Assembly (NCBI RefSeq): GCF_002117125.1
Contig: NZ_CP019344.1
Span: 2,880,501-2,944,500, forward strand
Direction: 5' to 3'
Length of the DNA stretch: 64,000 nucleotides
DNA from: Nonlabens spongiae
Lineage (GTDB): Bacteria; Bacteroidota; Bacteroidia; Flavobacteriales; Flavobacteriaceae
The notes beneath the pieces were generated by a model. It saw only the letters and a list, made by a program, of their open reading frames with translations, searched no databases and was not told the origin of the DNA. The translations under genes and the position numbers were made by a program. Below are positions 52,484-61,789 of the stretch, piece after piece; within the stretch, counting starts at the first letter, position 1, and the number at the start of each line of letters is the position of its first letter.

Positions 52484-53335
52484 TTATCCATCCGTTTCCT
52501 CCATTCTCCTTAAAAGTGTTGCTTTCAGTCTATCGATAAACTTGGTTTGGTCAATTTTCCGTTCTCTAATTTCGAGAAAAGTTCTATATACATTTCCAAG
52601 TTTTAGTTCAAAGATGTCTTCACAAGCCGAAGCCATTTCTTTAATCCCAGCCGTACCACTTTTTATCGCTCCTGAAGCCTGTAAGGCATAAATCAATTCA
52701 ATTAGGTCTGTTTTTGAGGCTGTCCATCCAAGTCGCTCGCCATTTGATAAAGTATTCAGCTTATTCGGTACACCGTTTGACAGATCCCTTAAATAACTTA
52801 ACTCTTCTACGTAATGACTGATTAATAAATCGTAGGCCATAATTTTGGCAATTGCATTATCGTGGCTTGTGGAAAATTCTGCATCGGTATAAAAATGAGA
52901 TGTGTTTGACACCAGACTGATTTTATCGTTTCCTCGTAGAAAATAGAATTCATCCAAAAGTTCAGAATCCTCCCTGTAATATTTTATAAAATCTATATTT
53001 CGCCGATTGCTTTCTTGTAGTTTATTTATTTCTAAATCGATAAATTCCTGTTGAGATTTTATGGTGCCGGCAGGTCTGTTTATTAAAAAATTGTAGAGTT
53101 TGGCGTAAAACTTCAATCTGCTATAAACATAAGGTTTGTGCTTTTTAAAGAATATGATTTCATTTTGTTTGTCTTGAAATTCATTTTCCCTTACACAGAT
53201 TCGCAGTTTCTGTAAGTATTGTCTTGAAATGGAAATACCTTGTTCAACATTATTGAAATCGTTGAGATTAGATTCCTCAACTGCTTTTATTTCCTCTTTG
53301 TAATTATCTAATATTTTATGAATCAGCTTATGCAA
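52484..53335 (-). CDS. rteC: RteC-like regulator
   Basis: The 283-aa protein resembles RteC, the activator of excision genes of CTnDOT-type elements. Seen: a helical N-terminal region, HVEELSYLRDL-like helix pairs, and a C-terminal winged-helix-like part LGWTASKTDLIELIYALQASGAI. It lies upstream of the excisionase-like gene on the same strand with dyad repeats between them, the arrangement expected for RteC control of excision. Confidence 0.82.
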   Translation of the reverse strand: MHKLIHKILDNYKEEIKAVEESNLNDFNNVEQGISISRQYLQKLRICVRENEFQDKQNEIIFFKKHKPYVYSRLKFYAKLYNFLINRPAGTIKSQQEFIDLEINKLQESNRRNIDFIKYYREDSELLDEFYFLRGNDKISLVSNTSHFYTDAEFSTSHDNAIAKIMAYDLLISHYVEELSYLRDLSNGVPNKLNTLSNGERLGWTASKTDLIELIYALQASGAIKSGTAGIKEMASACEDIFELKLGNVYRTFLEIRERKIDQTKFIDRLKATLLRRMEETDG

Positions 53336-53395
53336 AATATTTGGGGCTTTAGATTTGGGTTAATTGTCAACAACTATGGTTATGTGCTTATTTTT

Positions 53396-54610
53396 TTATG
53401 GCGGGTTTTTGAAAAAGAATAAAAAACCAATAACAGCCAAAATAATGCTGCCAGCAATTATAAAAGGGTAGTAAAAACCGCCTGAAAGCAACCAAGTCCC
53501 TAAAACAGGCCCTAGAATTTGACCAACACTATTAGTAGAGCTCTGAATAGAAATGTTCCTGCCAGTATTTTGCTTTGATATTAATGAAACCGCAGAAAGT
53601 AAATTTGGGGTTACCATAGCACCTCCAGCAGCGAAAACAACGATTAATACATATACCAAGTATTCATTCTTAAAAAAAGGAAAGACAATTAAGGATAATC
53701 CAGATATAAACAACCCTAATGCAATTTGTTTCTTTGTCGATAAAAACTTCTCTCCATAAGTAGCGAACACAGGTTGTAAAACAGCCATTATTGAACCACA
53801 TAGCATAAAACCAATACCTATTTGGTTACTGTTAAACCCTAATTCATCTTTCCCATATATTGAAAAGACGGTTTCAAACAGCGTTACTACAAATTGGATG
53901 ACAAACGACAGAACCAGTAATACGGCAAAATATTTGGTAAATGTGAATCGCAACCTCACTTTTTGGGTTGTGAACTTATGTACACGTGTAGTGTTTTTTA
54001 ACCATTTCATAACAATAAATAGGACAATCAATCCTAGTAGTGCTGCGAAAAGAAATGGCGTTGAAAATCGGTCTAAATGTAGCAGACCAAAAGAATATTG
54101 TAAATGAAGGTCAGTTTGTGAAAGTAACCCACCAATAACAGGACCAAAAATAACCCCAGAACTTATTGCAACACCAGACCAGGCCATTATCTTTGTTCTT
54201 CGTTTTTCAGAAGTAATGTCGCTCAAATATGCGTTGCTAACTGGAATAACTGATGACGTAAAAATACCACCAAAGATGCGAGCAACATATAGCATCGTTA
54301 ATGATGTAGCAAGACCGGTAAGTAATTGCATAATTACAAAACCAATAAGGCCACAAATGATAATAGGTTTACGACCGTAATTGTCTGATAGCCTTCCCCA
54401 AACCACCACAAATAGTAATTGGAAAAATGGATAAATGCTTGTGAGCAATCCAATATGAAAATTGATAAGGTTTGTATCAAGATTGTCTTTTAATGCTAAT
54501 CTTTCGGTATAGTAAGGAAGGGTTGGCAATAATATACCATAGCCCAACATCACTACAAATAAACTCAACAGGATTAAAAATATCCTGTTGAGTTTTTCTT
54601 TTTTGTCCAT
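53396..54610 (-). CDS. MFS drug/solute exporter
   Basis: The 404-aa transporter has 12 predicted helices and the MFS loop motif GRLSDNYGRKP between helices 2 and 3, plus the motif C-like GPVIGGLLSQ in helix 5. It resembles drug-exporting MFS proteins (TetA-like group); the substrate is unknown. It lies directly after the P-type ATPase gene (no intergenic base) and so is likely co-transcribed. It may export metal chelates or antimicrobials. Confidence 0.85.
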   Translation of the reverse strand: MDKKEKLNRIFLILLSLFVVMLGYGILLPTLPYYTERLALKDNLDTNLINFHIGLLTSIYPFFQLLFVVVWGRLSDNYGRKPIIICGLIGFVIMQLLTGLATSLTMLYVARIFGGIFTSSVIPVSNAYLSDITSEKRRTKIMAWSGVAISSGVIFGPVIGGLLSQTDLHLQYSFGLLHLDRFSTPFLFAALLGLIVLFIVMKWLKNTTRVHKFTTQKVRLRFTFTKYFAVLLVLSFVIQFVVTLFETVFSIYGKDELGFNSNQIGIGFMLCGSIMAVLQPVFATYGEKFLSTKKQIALGLFISGLSLIVFPFFKNEYLVYVLIVVFAAGGAMVTPNLLSAVSLISKQNTGRNISIQSSTNSVGQILGPVLGTWLLSGGFYYPFIIAGSIILAVIGFLFFFKNPP

Positions 54611-56713
54611 TTATTTTTTACCGATTTTTCGCTTTAATAGTTGCGCATTAATGGCCACTATAATCGTACTTAAACTCATAAATACCGCTCCTACAGCTGG
54701 TCCTAAAACAAAGCCTGAAGAATATAATACACCGGCTGCTAAAGGAATAGCCACTACATTATATCCTGTAGCCCAAATCAAATTCTGAATCATTTTATTG
54801 TAGGTGGCTTTTCCAAAGAGAATTAAGTTGGCAATATCCTGTGGGTTACTGTTGACCAGAATGATATCTGCTGTTTCGGCGGCAACGTCAGTACCTGAAC
54901 CAACGGCAATACCAACATCAGCTTTTGCAAGTGCAGGCGCATCGTTCACGCCGTCTCCTGTCATTGCCACAAACTCTCCCTTACTTTCCAATTCTTTTAC
55001 TATTTCCACTTTTTGATGTGGCAAAACTTCGGCGTAGTATCCATCCAAGCCGAGTTTATCGCTAACAGCTTTGGCAGTTCTTTCATTATCACCGGTAGCC
55101 ATTAAAACTTTTATATTATTCTTTTTAAAGACTTTTATAGCCTCGGCAGATTCTGGTCTTATTTCATCGGCAAGTGCAATATATCCTGCCAGTTTTCCAT
55201 CAATCAAGACAAAGACGACAGTTTCAGCGGCGTCACTATAGGCATCTTCGGGAATAGTTATTTTTTCATCCCTTAAATAACCAGGACTAACCACTTTTAC
55301 TTGCTTACCTTCTACATTGGCCTCAACGCCTTTACCTGTAATTGCATTAAAGTTTTCAGGCTTTGGGATGGTCATATTATCTTCTTTGACTTTTTTAATA
55401 ATACCTACGGCGATAGGATGTTCCGAACTTTGTTCCAATGCACTCGAAAGCCTTAAAATTTCTTCAGATGAATAAGTTTCGCTAACAGACTCAATTCGAG
55501 TAACGCCAAAATCGCCTTTGGTCAATGTTCCCGTTTTATCAAACAATAAAGCTGATATTTTTCGGGATTCTTCAAAAGCTGTCCTATTTCGAATTAATAA
55601 CCCGTTTTGAGCTGAAACAGCAGTAGAAATAGCAACCACAAGTGGTATGGCAAGACCTAATGCGTGTGGACAAGCAATGACCATAACGGTAACCATTCTT
55701 TCTAAAGCATAGACAAATGGAAAGCCTAAAATCAGCCATACCGCTAATGTTCCAAAACCAATAGCCAAAGCGATATAGGTTAACCATTTTGCAGCCCTGT
55801 CTGAAAGATTTTGCATCTTGGATTTGGTTTTTTGCGCTTCTTCGACCATTTTGATGACCTTGTTGAGATAGCTATCTTTTCCAGTATGCTCAACCTTTAC
55901 TTTTAAGGTACTGTTACCATTTACCGAACCACCAATAACCTTATCGTTTTCATCTTTTTTTACAGGTTTGGATTCGCCTGTAAGCATAGATTCGTTCAGG
56001 TAACTTGAACCGTCTACTATAATCCCATCAGCAGGAACTTTTTCACCTGGTTTAACCAAAATCACATCATCCTTTAGTAAATCTTCCAGAGGAATATCTT
56101 CAATAGTGTCTCCTTTAACACGATGTGCCTCGGCAGGCATCATGCTTACTAACAGCTGCAAGGCCTTAGAGGCGCCTAGAACGCTTTTCATCTCTATCCA
56201 ATGACCTACAAGCATAATAGCAATAAGCGTAGCCAGTTCCCAGAAAAAATCGACACCTTCTAAACCAAACACCGTTGCCGAACTATAAACGTAAGCCACG
56301 GTAATGGCCATAGAAATAAGGGTCATCATCCCTGGTGCACCTTTTTTGATTTCAGACCAGAATCCTTTTAAAAATGGCCAACCACCATAGAAATATACGA
56401 TTGTGGAAAGTGCAAAAAGGATATATGGATTTCCGGGAAGCAAAAACTCATATCCAAAAAAGTCCTGAATCATCGGCGAGAAGAACAGTATGGGAATAGT
56501 AAGTACAAGGGTTACCCAAAACCGTTTTCTAAAATCGGCAATCATCATTTTATGATGGTCGTGCCCGTGTTCTCCGTGCCCTGGATTGTGGCCAGAATGG
56601 TCTCCACCTTTGTGGTTCATTTTAGAATGGTCTTCTTTTTTGTGTTTCATCTTCGAATGGTCCATTTTAGAATGGTCCATTTCATCGTGATTGTGGTGTT
56701 CGTGATTTTCCAT
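54611..56713 (-). CDS. CopB-like heavy-metal P-type ATPase
   Basis: The 700-aa P1B-type ATPase exports copper or silver ions. Seen: a His/Met/Asp-rich N-terminus (HHNHDEMDHSKMDHSKM) as a metal-binding tail, the TGES motif MTGESKPV, the membrane metal-binding motif CPH in VIACPHALG, the phosphorylation site DKTGTLTKG, and the hinge GDGVNDAPALA. The CPH motif places it in the CopB class. It is part of the cargo and is followed by the MFS gene. Confidence 0.93.
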   Translation of the reverse strand: MENHEHHNHDEMDHSKMDHSKMKHKKEDHSKMNHKGGDHSGHNPGHGEHGHDHHKMMIADFRKRFWVTLVLTIPILFFSPMIQDFFGYEFLLPGNPYILFALSTIVYFYGGWPFLKGFWSEIKKGAPGMMTLISMAITVAYVYSSATVFGLEGVDFFWELATLIAIMLVGHWIEMKSVLGASKALQLLVSMMPAEAHRVKGDTIEDIPLEDLLKDDVILVKPGEKVPADGIIVDGSSYLNESMLTGESKPVKKDENDKVIGGSVNGNSTLKVKVEHTGKDSYLNKVIKMVEEAQKTKSKMQNLSDRAAKWLTYIALAIGFGTLAVWLILGFPFVYALERMVTVMVIACPHALGLAIPLVVAISTAVSAQNGLLIRNRTAFEESRKISALLFDKTGTLTKGDFGVTRIESVSETYSSEEILRLSSALEQSSEHPIAVGIIKKVKEDNMTIPKPENFNAITGKGVEANVEGKQVKVVSPGYLRDEKITIPEDAYSDAAETVVFVLIDGKLAGYIALADEIRPESAEAIKVFKKNNIKVLMATGDNERTAKAVSDKLGLDGYYAEVLPHQKVEIVKELESKGEFVAMTGDGVNDAPALAKADVGIAVGSGTDVAAETADIILVNSNPQDIANLILFGKATYNKMIQNLIWATGYNVVAIPLAAGVLYSSGFVLGPAVGAVFMSLSTIIVAINAQLLKRKIGKK

Positions 56714-56731
56714 TATTGTCTTGTTTAAGTG

Positions 56732-57025
56732 TTATCGTAATTTTTTTCTCATAGCTTCCGAAATGTTTTCGGCATAGACGCCATAGGCATCTACCAAAAG
56801 TCCTTTAATCCCATTTTTTGATGAAATAGCATAAAGCACACTATTATCGTCGGTACTGCTCATACCCTCAAAACGATGCATCTCGTCAACATTAAAATCT
56901 TCTGGGTGTATTTCAATTTTTAGTGAGGCACACTCCAAACATTCTGGTTTTAGGTTAAAATCATATGTATAGCCATTTCCCTGTAAATCGTTTATGGCTT
57001 CAGAAAGTGTATCGTAATTTTTCAT
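56732..57025 (-). CDS. Small conserved protein (97 aa)
   Basis: It begins MKNYDTLSEAINDLQGNGYTYDFNLK and includes IHPEDFNVDEMHRFEGM. Flavobacterial proteins of this type are often carried near PRPP synthetase genes, and some are labelled as PRPP synthetases, but it lacks a PRPP-binding motif and is far too short. It is a hypothetical protein. It lies 18 bp before the CopB gene and 6 bp after the next upstream gene. Confidence 0.6.
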   Translation of the reverse strand: MKNYDTLSEAINDLQGNGYTYDFNLKPECLECASLKIEIHPEDFNVDEMHRFEGMSSTDDNSVLYAISSKNGIKGLLVDAYGVYAENISEAMRKKLR

Positions 57026-57031
57026 CTGTCT

Positions 57032-57676
57032 TTATTTATAGTTTATTGTAAAATAGCTGTTATCTGCTTCTGAAAATTTCTGAAAAGTCAATAAACCTTT
57101 TTCATTTAATTTTTCGATAACGGTATAATTGAGTTGCTTAATGCGAATTCCCCAGGCATAGGCCTTAATATTTATTTTTGATTTAATAGTGTTTTTGCCA
57201 GCTTCTAATTTTCGATCGTAAATTTTTATGATGCTTTTGGAACCAAAAAAGTTTAACAAGCCCGAGTCAAAACTCATTTCCAATTTAATATCTTTCAAGT
57301 TTTGTAAATCGTAGAGCTTTTTAAAATTTTCAGAAATGGTATTAATTTCGGTTTCTTTTGATTTTGGCTTGGAAAACGGAAAAGCCATTATCATTACATT
57401 GGCGTCATCTGGCTCACAACGGTAGGTAGTAGTGTATTTATCGGTTGATTGTTTGTTTTTGTCAAACAATTCTGTAACTACCTTTATTTCATAATATCCA
57501 TTTTCCTTTATTGTTTCTCCAGCTTCAAAAGTTTGTTTATTGAGAAAATCACCTTCTTTATCAAAGTTTTCCCGAATAACAACTCTGCCTGAAATCTGCC
57601 CAATGAGCATTTCAGTTTGTCCAGTCATTGTGATGCTGAATAAAGTGATTAGTACTATAAAGCCTTGTTTTCTCAT
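57032..57676 (-). CDS. Exported hypothetical protein
   Basis: The 214-aa protein has an N-terminal signal peptide (MRKQGFIVLITLFSITMTGQ). The mature part is beta-rich with alternating Lys/Glu and a middle FKKLYDLQNLKDIKLEMSF segment. It is not recognised. Its ATG overlaps the stop codon of prs by ATGA, so it is co-translated with it. Confidence 0.6.
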   Translation of the reverse strand: MRKQGFIVLITLFSITMTGQTEMLIGQISGRVVIRENFDKEGDFLNKQTFEAGETIKENGYYEIKVVTELFDKNKQSTDKYTTTYRCEPDDANVMIMAFPFSKPKSKETEINTISENFKKLYDLQNLKDIKLEMSFDSGLLNFFGSKSIIKIYDRKLEAGKNTIKSKINIKAYAWGIRIKQLNYTVIEKLNEKGLLTFQKFSEADNSYFTINYK

Positions 57677-58566
57677 ATATGGTGCATTAATTTTTTTACC
57701 TCTTTTGCCATAATATCACTTAAATCAATTCCATTTGAAGAGTGTGGGATGGTATTACAAGTCACTATTTTTTCTACTCCGGAATCCAATAAATCTTGAT
57801 AGGCGTTTCCTGAAAAAACGGCGTGAATGCCTACACAAATAGGTGGTTTCATTCCTGCTTTTTTAAGATGTTGTACGGTTTCAATCATTGTTCGGGCTGT
57901 GGAAATAATATCATCTACCAAAATGGGTGTAGCATCTTTATATATATCCACATCGGGAACAGAGACTTCTACATCACGGTCACCGTGACGCACCTTTTGT
58001 AATACCGTAAATGGTGCTCCTGCATTTTTGGCGACTTCTGATACCCATTGTTCACTTTCAGAATCAGGTCCGATAAGTACCGGGTTTTCGATATTTTCTT
58101 TAATCCATTCTGAAATTGCGTCGGCAGCGTGAATCACTTTATTTGGAATTTGATACACTTCTCCCAACGAACTAATTCTGTGCAAGTGAGGGTCAACCGT
58201 GGTAATGCTATCGGCAAAACCTGATATCAATTTTCCGAAGAAACCAGAAGTCACTCCTTCACCTTCATTAAATACTTTGTCCTGCCGCATATACGCCAAA
58301 TAGGGTGCTACCAAACAGGTACACATAGCTCCTAATGATTTGGCTGTGTGGCTTAAAAAATATAGTGACAACAGTTTTTCGTCCGGTTCGTGTAAGGTGC
58401 ATACCAGTACCACACATTTATCTTTAACATCAGATAATATACGTGTGTACGATTCCCCATCAGGAAAATTACGCAAAGTGGCTTTGCCCACTTCAGCATC
58501 CATTTTTGTAGCCATAAGTTCTGTGAGTTCTTCATTTCCGGGAAGACTGAATAATATTGTTTTCAT
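57673..58566 (-). CDS. prs: Ribose-phosphate pyrophosphokinase (PRPP synthetase)
   Basis: This 297-aa cytosolic enzyme makes PRPP from ribose-5-phosphate and ATP. Seen: an N-terminal FPDGESYTRI, a DPHLHRI segment with the ATP-site His, and the PRPP-binding loop VDDIISTART. It is shorter than the housekeeping enzyme and probably an accessory paralogue. It lies 6 bp after the AMP/thymidine phosphorylase gene in one transcript, so it may recycle ribose phosphates from that enzyme. Confidence 0.85.
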   Translation of the reverse strand: MKTILFSLPGNEELTELMATKMDAEVGKATLRNFPDGESYTRILSDVKDKCVVLVCTLHEPDEKLLSLYFLSHTAKSLGAMCTCLVAPYLAYMRQDKVFNEGEGVTSGFFGKLISGFADSITTVDPHLHRISSLGEVYQIPNKVIHAADAISEWIKENIENPVLIGPDSESEQWVSEVAKNAGAPFTVLQKVRHGDRDVEVSVPDVDIYKDATPILVDDIISTARTMIETVQHLKKAGMKPPICVGIHAVFSGNAYQDLLDSGVEKIVTCNTIPHSSNGIDLSDIMAKEVKKLMHHI

Positions 58567-58572
58567 AGTTTT

Positions 58573-60075
58573 TTAAATTATAGTTATGATGTCGTTATGG
58601 TTGTTTTCATATTCCAAGGCATAATTAAGTTCACCTTTGGATTCAGCATATATGGTATAAAGCAGTTGGTTCTCTTCGATTTGTTCTCCCAAATGCACAT
58701 TTAGAAGAATCCCTGCCGATTTAGATTGTGGTGCTCCAGAAAGCTTGGCCAGTTTTGCAATTTTACGGTTATCAATTCGTTGGAAAACGCCTGACTTTTC
58801 AGCTTTAATTTCAATTTTATAAGGTGCTAAAACTGGTTTTGAAAATTGACCTTGCGCCTTACAAATGGCTACGAATTTTTCATATGCTTTTCCAGATTTG
58901 AGAATTTTATGTGCGGTTTCCTGTCCCTTTCCTTTTTCTACTTTTCCAGAAAGTTCTAATAGTTCAGTAGCTAAAAGCAATGCTCTTTCTGTTAAGTCTT
59001 TAGGTGCATCTTCCTCATTTTTCAAAACTTTTAATATATCTATGGCTTCTAAAGTTGGACCGATACCCCTTCCAACAGGCTGCGTGCCATCCGTAACTAC
59101 AACTTTTACATTCAACCCAACAGCAGTTCCAACGGTTTCCATATGATTTTTTAGTTTTTCTGCCATTTCGGTACTGCGAACCTTGGCGGTTTCTCCCACG
59201 GGAATATCAATGACCACGTGAGTAGAACCAGCTGCTGCCTTTTCAGAGAGTACTGAAGCGATGAGCTGACCTTCGCTATCAATATCCAAGGCTTTTTCAA
59301 TTTTAATGAGCACATCATCGGCAGGACTTAACTGCGCTGTACCGCCCCAAACAAAACATCCGCCTTCTTTTTCTACTACGGTCTTTATTTCCTCGGAAGA
59401 GAGCGTAACATTGGTCAGTACTTCCATTGTATCTGCTGTGCCTGCTGGCGAAGTGATTGCCCGTGAGGATGTTTTTGGCATAGTAAGCCCATACGCGGCA
59501 ACAATGGCAACTACCAATGGTGTTGTCCTATTGCCAGGCAATCCGCCAATACAATGTTTGTCGACCACGATATCCTTGTTCCAGTTCAGTTGCTTTCCGG
59601 AAGCAATCATTGCTTTCGTTAGGTCGGATATTTCATCAATATCCATTCGGTCGCCAGCACAGGCAGTAATAAATGCCGAAAGGTGGATGTTGGAATAATC
59701 GCCTTCCACGATATCGGTTATGATGTTGTTATAGGCCTTATAATCCAGTTTTTTGTTATAGATTTTTGCCCTGACGTGGCTTAAGGATTCAATAGGCTCT
59801 AAATGGGAAACATATAATGTATCGTTTGGGGAAACATTGAGTTTTTTCGCAGCAGCATCTGATAGTCCGATTTCATTAGGCAACAGAATATCAGAATTCA
59901 GGACATTAAGACTTGCTACGATTGATGTATTTGCATTGGATATTCTTATTCGGGTAAGTGCCTCAAACCCTTCTGAAATACAGACGTGGCAATCTTCGCG
60001 CATATACACTACATTTTCGTTTTGGGTATAGATTCCGAGATGTTTATATTTTAATATGTTTGAGTGTGTGTCCAT
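58573..60075 (-). CDS. AMP/thymidine phosphorylase family enzyme
   Basis: The 500-aa enzyme has an extra N-terminal domain of about 85 residues and then the phosphorylase core: VDKHCIGGLPGNRTTP, KTSSRAITSPAGTADTMEVLT, and a C-terminal biotinyl-like domain. The GGLPGN loop and length resemble AMP phosphorylase, which turns a nucleoside monophosphate and phosphate into ribose-1,5-bisphosphate and base, rather than classical thymidine phosphorylase. The substrate is inferred. It is followed by prs in the same transcript. Confidence 0.8.
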   Translation of the reverse strand: MDTHSNILKYKHLGIYTQNENVVYMREDCHVCISEGFEALTRIRISNANTSIVASLNVLNSDILLPNEIGLSDAAAKKLNVSPNDTLYVSHLEPIESLSHVRAKIYNKKLDYKAYNNIITDIVEGDYSNIHLSAFITACAGDRMDIDEISDLTKAMIASGKQLNWNKDIVVDKHCIGGLPGNRTTPLVVAIVAAYGLTMPKTSSRAITSPAGTADTMEVLTNVTLSSEEIKTVVEKEGGCFVWGGTAQLSPADDVLIKIEKALDIDSEGQLIASVLSEKAAAGSTHVVIDIPVGETAKVRSTEMAEKLKNHMETVGTAVGLNVKVVVTDGTQPVGRGIGPTLEAIDILKVLKNEEDAPKDLTERALLLATELLELSGKVEKGKGQETAHKILKSGKAYEKFVAICKAQGQFSKPVLAPYKIEIKAEKSGVFQRIDNRKIAKLAKLSGAPQSKSAGILLNVHLGEQIEENQLLYTIYAESKGELNYALEYENNHNDIITII

Positions 60076-60103
60076 ATTTTATTGGTTGTTGTGATTTTTC
60101 GAT

Positions 60104-61480
60104 TTATTCTATTTCTTCGATGGTGTATAATTGCGGAATTTCTGCATCCCACCCATAGGTTTCCTTGATGCCTTTTTGCAATGCTTCTGCACTCTCTTTT
60201 TCACCGTGTACAATGAAAATACGTTCGGGTTTGTTTTTTATCTTATCCATCCAGTCCATAAGTTCTGCGTGGTCTGCGTGTGCTGAAAGACCTTCAATTT
60301 CTGCAACTTCCATATCAAAGGGCACCCATTTTCCATACACTTTAAGTTCCTTATCGCCTTCCAATAATTTTCTGCCTCGCGTACCTTCAGCTTGATAACC
60401 CACAAAAAGCAAGGTGTTGTTGGGGTTTTGTGCCTGTGTTTCAAGGTAGTTTAGCATTCTTCCGCCTGTGAGCATTCCGCTTCCTGCAATCACGATTTTG
60501 GGTTTGTTATCTGTTCTTAATTCCATTGTTTCACGATAGCTGCTAACAACCGTAAAGTGCGAGCACATTTCGTCACATTCATTGTCTTCCAATCTGTGCC
60601 AATCCCGAGTTCTATGAAACAGTTCCAATACGTTGGCACCCATCGGACTGTCCATAATCATTTGTACTCTGGGGATTTTCTTTTCTTTCAATAATTTCCA
60701 AAAGATGAGCATCATTAGCTGGGCACGTTCTACCGAAAAACTTGGGACAAATAAGCTGCCACCTCTGTTGATGGTGTCATTGACCAATTTTTCAATTTGT
60801 GGAAGTGCTTCTACTTCGTCGGGATGAAGCCTTCCTCCGTAGGTGGATTCAATAAATAACACATCCGCTTTCTTTGGCTTTAAGGGTGGAAACAGTAACA
60901 AATCATTTGTTCTGCCTATATCGCCAGAAAACACGAAACGTTTTCCGCGTATATCTAACTCAATGTATGTGGCACCAAGGATGTGTCCGTTGTATTGAAA
61001 CCTCGCTTTCACATCTTTGAGAATGGGTAGCCATTGCGAGGGTGGTACTCCTTTGAAGTAAGGGATTGTTTTTTCTACATCATTTAAATCGTAAAGTGGT
61101 TCCGCAGGACTGTGTTTGGAATAGCCCTCTTTATTGGCACGTTCGGCTTCTTGTTCTTGTATTTTGGCACTATCATTCAATATGATTTTTGCGATGTCCA
61201 AGGTGGGATTGGTACCATAGATGGGCCCTTTGAAACCTTGCTTTACCAATCTCGGCAGATAACCTGTATGGTCCATATGACCGTGGGTGAGCAAAACAGC
61301 GTCAATATCAGCAACATTAACGGGTGGATACTCCCAGTTTTTAAGGCGTAATTCCTTCAATCCCTGAAAAAGACCGCAGTCTATCAGTATCTTTCTATTT
61401 CCTGTATCTACCAGATATTTTGAACCGGTTACTGTGCCTGCTGCTCCTAAAAAATGGATGTTTATTTTGTTGTTTGTCAT
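60104..61480 (-). CDS. Beta-CASP MBL-fold RNase-like protein
   Basis: The 458-aa protein has the MBL core THGHMDHTGYLPRL, a beta-CASP domain, GSGMLTGGRMLNYLE, and a C-terminal RMMBL segment with HADHAELMDW and VHGEKES. Proteins of this family are RNA-processing nucleases (CPSF73-like). There is no signal peptide. It lies 28 bp upstream of the phosphorylase gene in the same run. RNA or nucleotide salvage might link it to that enzyme. Confidence 0.85.
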   Translation of the reverse strand: MTNNKINIHFLGAAGTVTGSKYLVDTGNRKILIDCGLFQGLKELRLKNWEYPPVNVADIDAVLLTHGHMDHTGYLPRLVKQGFKGPIYGTNPTLDIAKIILNDSAKIQEQEAERANKEGYSKHSPAEPLYDLNDVEKTIPYFKGVPPSQWLPILKDVKARFQYNGHILGATYIELDIRGKRFVFSGDIGRTNDLLLFPPLKPKKADVLFIESTYGGRLHPDEVEALPQIEKLVNDTINRGGSLFVPSFSVERAQLMMLIFWKLLKEKKIPRVQMIMDSPMGANVLELFHRTRDWHRLEDNECDEMCSHFTVVSSYRETMELRTDNKPKIVIAGSGMLTGGRMLNYLETQAQNPNNTLLFVGYQAEGTRGRKLLEGDKELKVYGKWVPFDMEVAEIEGLSAHADHAELMDWMDKIKNKPERIFIVHGEKESAEALQKGIKETYGWDAEIPQLYTIEEIE

Positions 61481-61495
61481 CTTTATAGCATTTAA

Positions 61496-61783
61496 TTAGT
61501 GTCCACCACAGCAGGACGGTGTATTGCTTTGGTTTTGGCTCGATTTATATAATTTTGTTATCTCATTATATAGATTTCGTGAATCCTCTTTGATATAAAG
61601 TGCTACCTTCTTAATAGAGTTAGTTTCTAACTCAACCATATCCAATAGAATTTCTATGGCCTCGTCAAGCAATTTCGGGTCGTCTTCGAGAGCTTCGTAA
61701 AACGGCTCAAAATCTAATTGGTTCTGTTGTTGTGAATTTTCTTTTTTCATTTGACTTTTTTTTAGAATTATTGATTGTTGCAT
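61496..61783 (-). CDS. Small acidic protein with C-terminal CCGGH
   Basis: The 95-aa acidic helical protein ends SCCGGH, a possible metal-binding tail. Starts at 61783 or 61750 (MKKENSQQQ) are possible, the latter having no odd N-terminus. The family is not recognised. It lies between the ATP-cone and beta-CASP genes and is probably co-transcribed. Confidence 0.5.
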   Translation of the reverse strand: MQQSIILKKSQMKKENSQQQNQLDFEPFYEALEDDPKLLDEAIEILLDMVELETNSIKKVALYIKEDSRNLYNEITKLYKSSQNQSNTPSCCGGH

Positions 61784-61789
61784 TGTTTT

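Noticed and set aside
52260..52691. 143-aa plus-strand frame between rteC and the excisionase-like gene
   Set aside because: It runs antisense into rteC and covers the repeat sites; it is a chance frame.
56732..57025. PRPP synthetase for the 97-aa protein
   Set aside because: It has no PRPP-binding loop and is one third of the needed length; the real enzyme is at 57673-58566.
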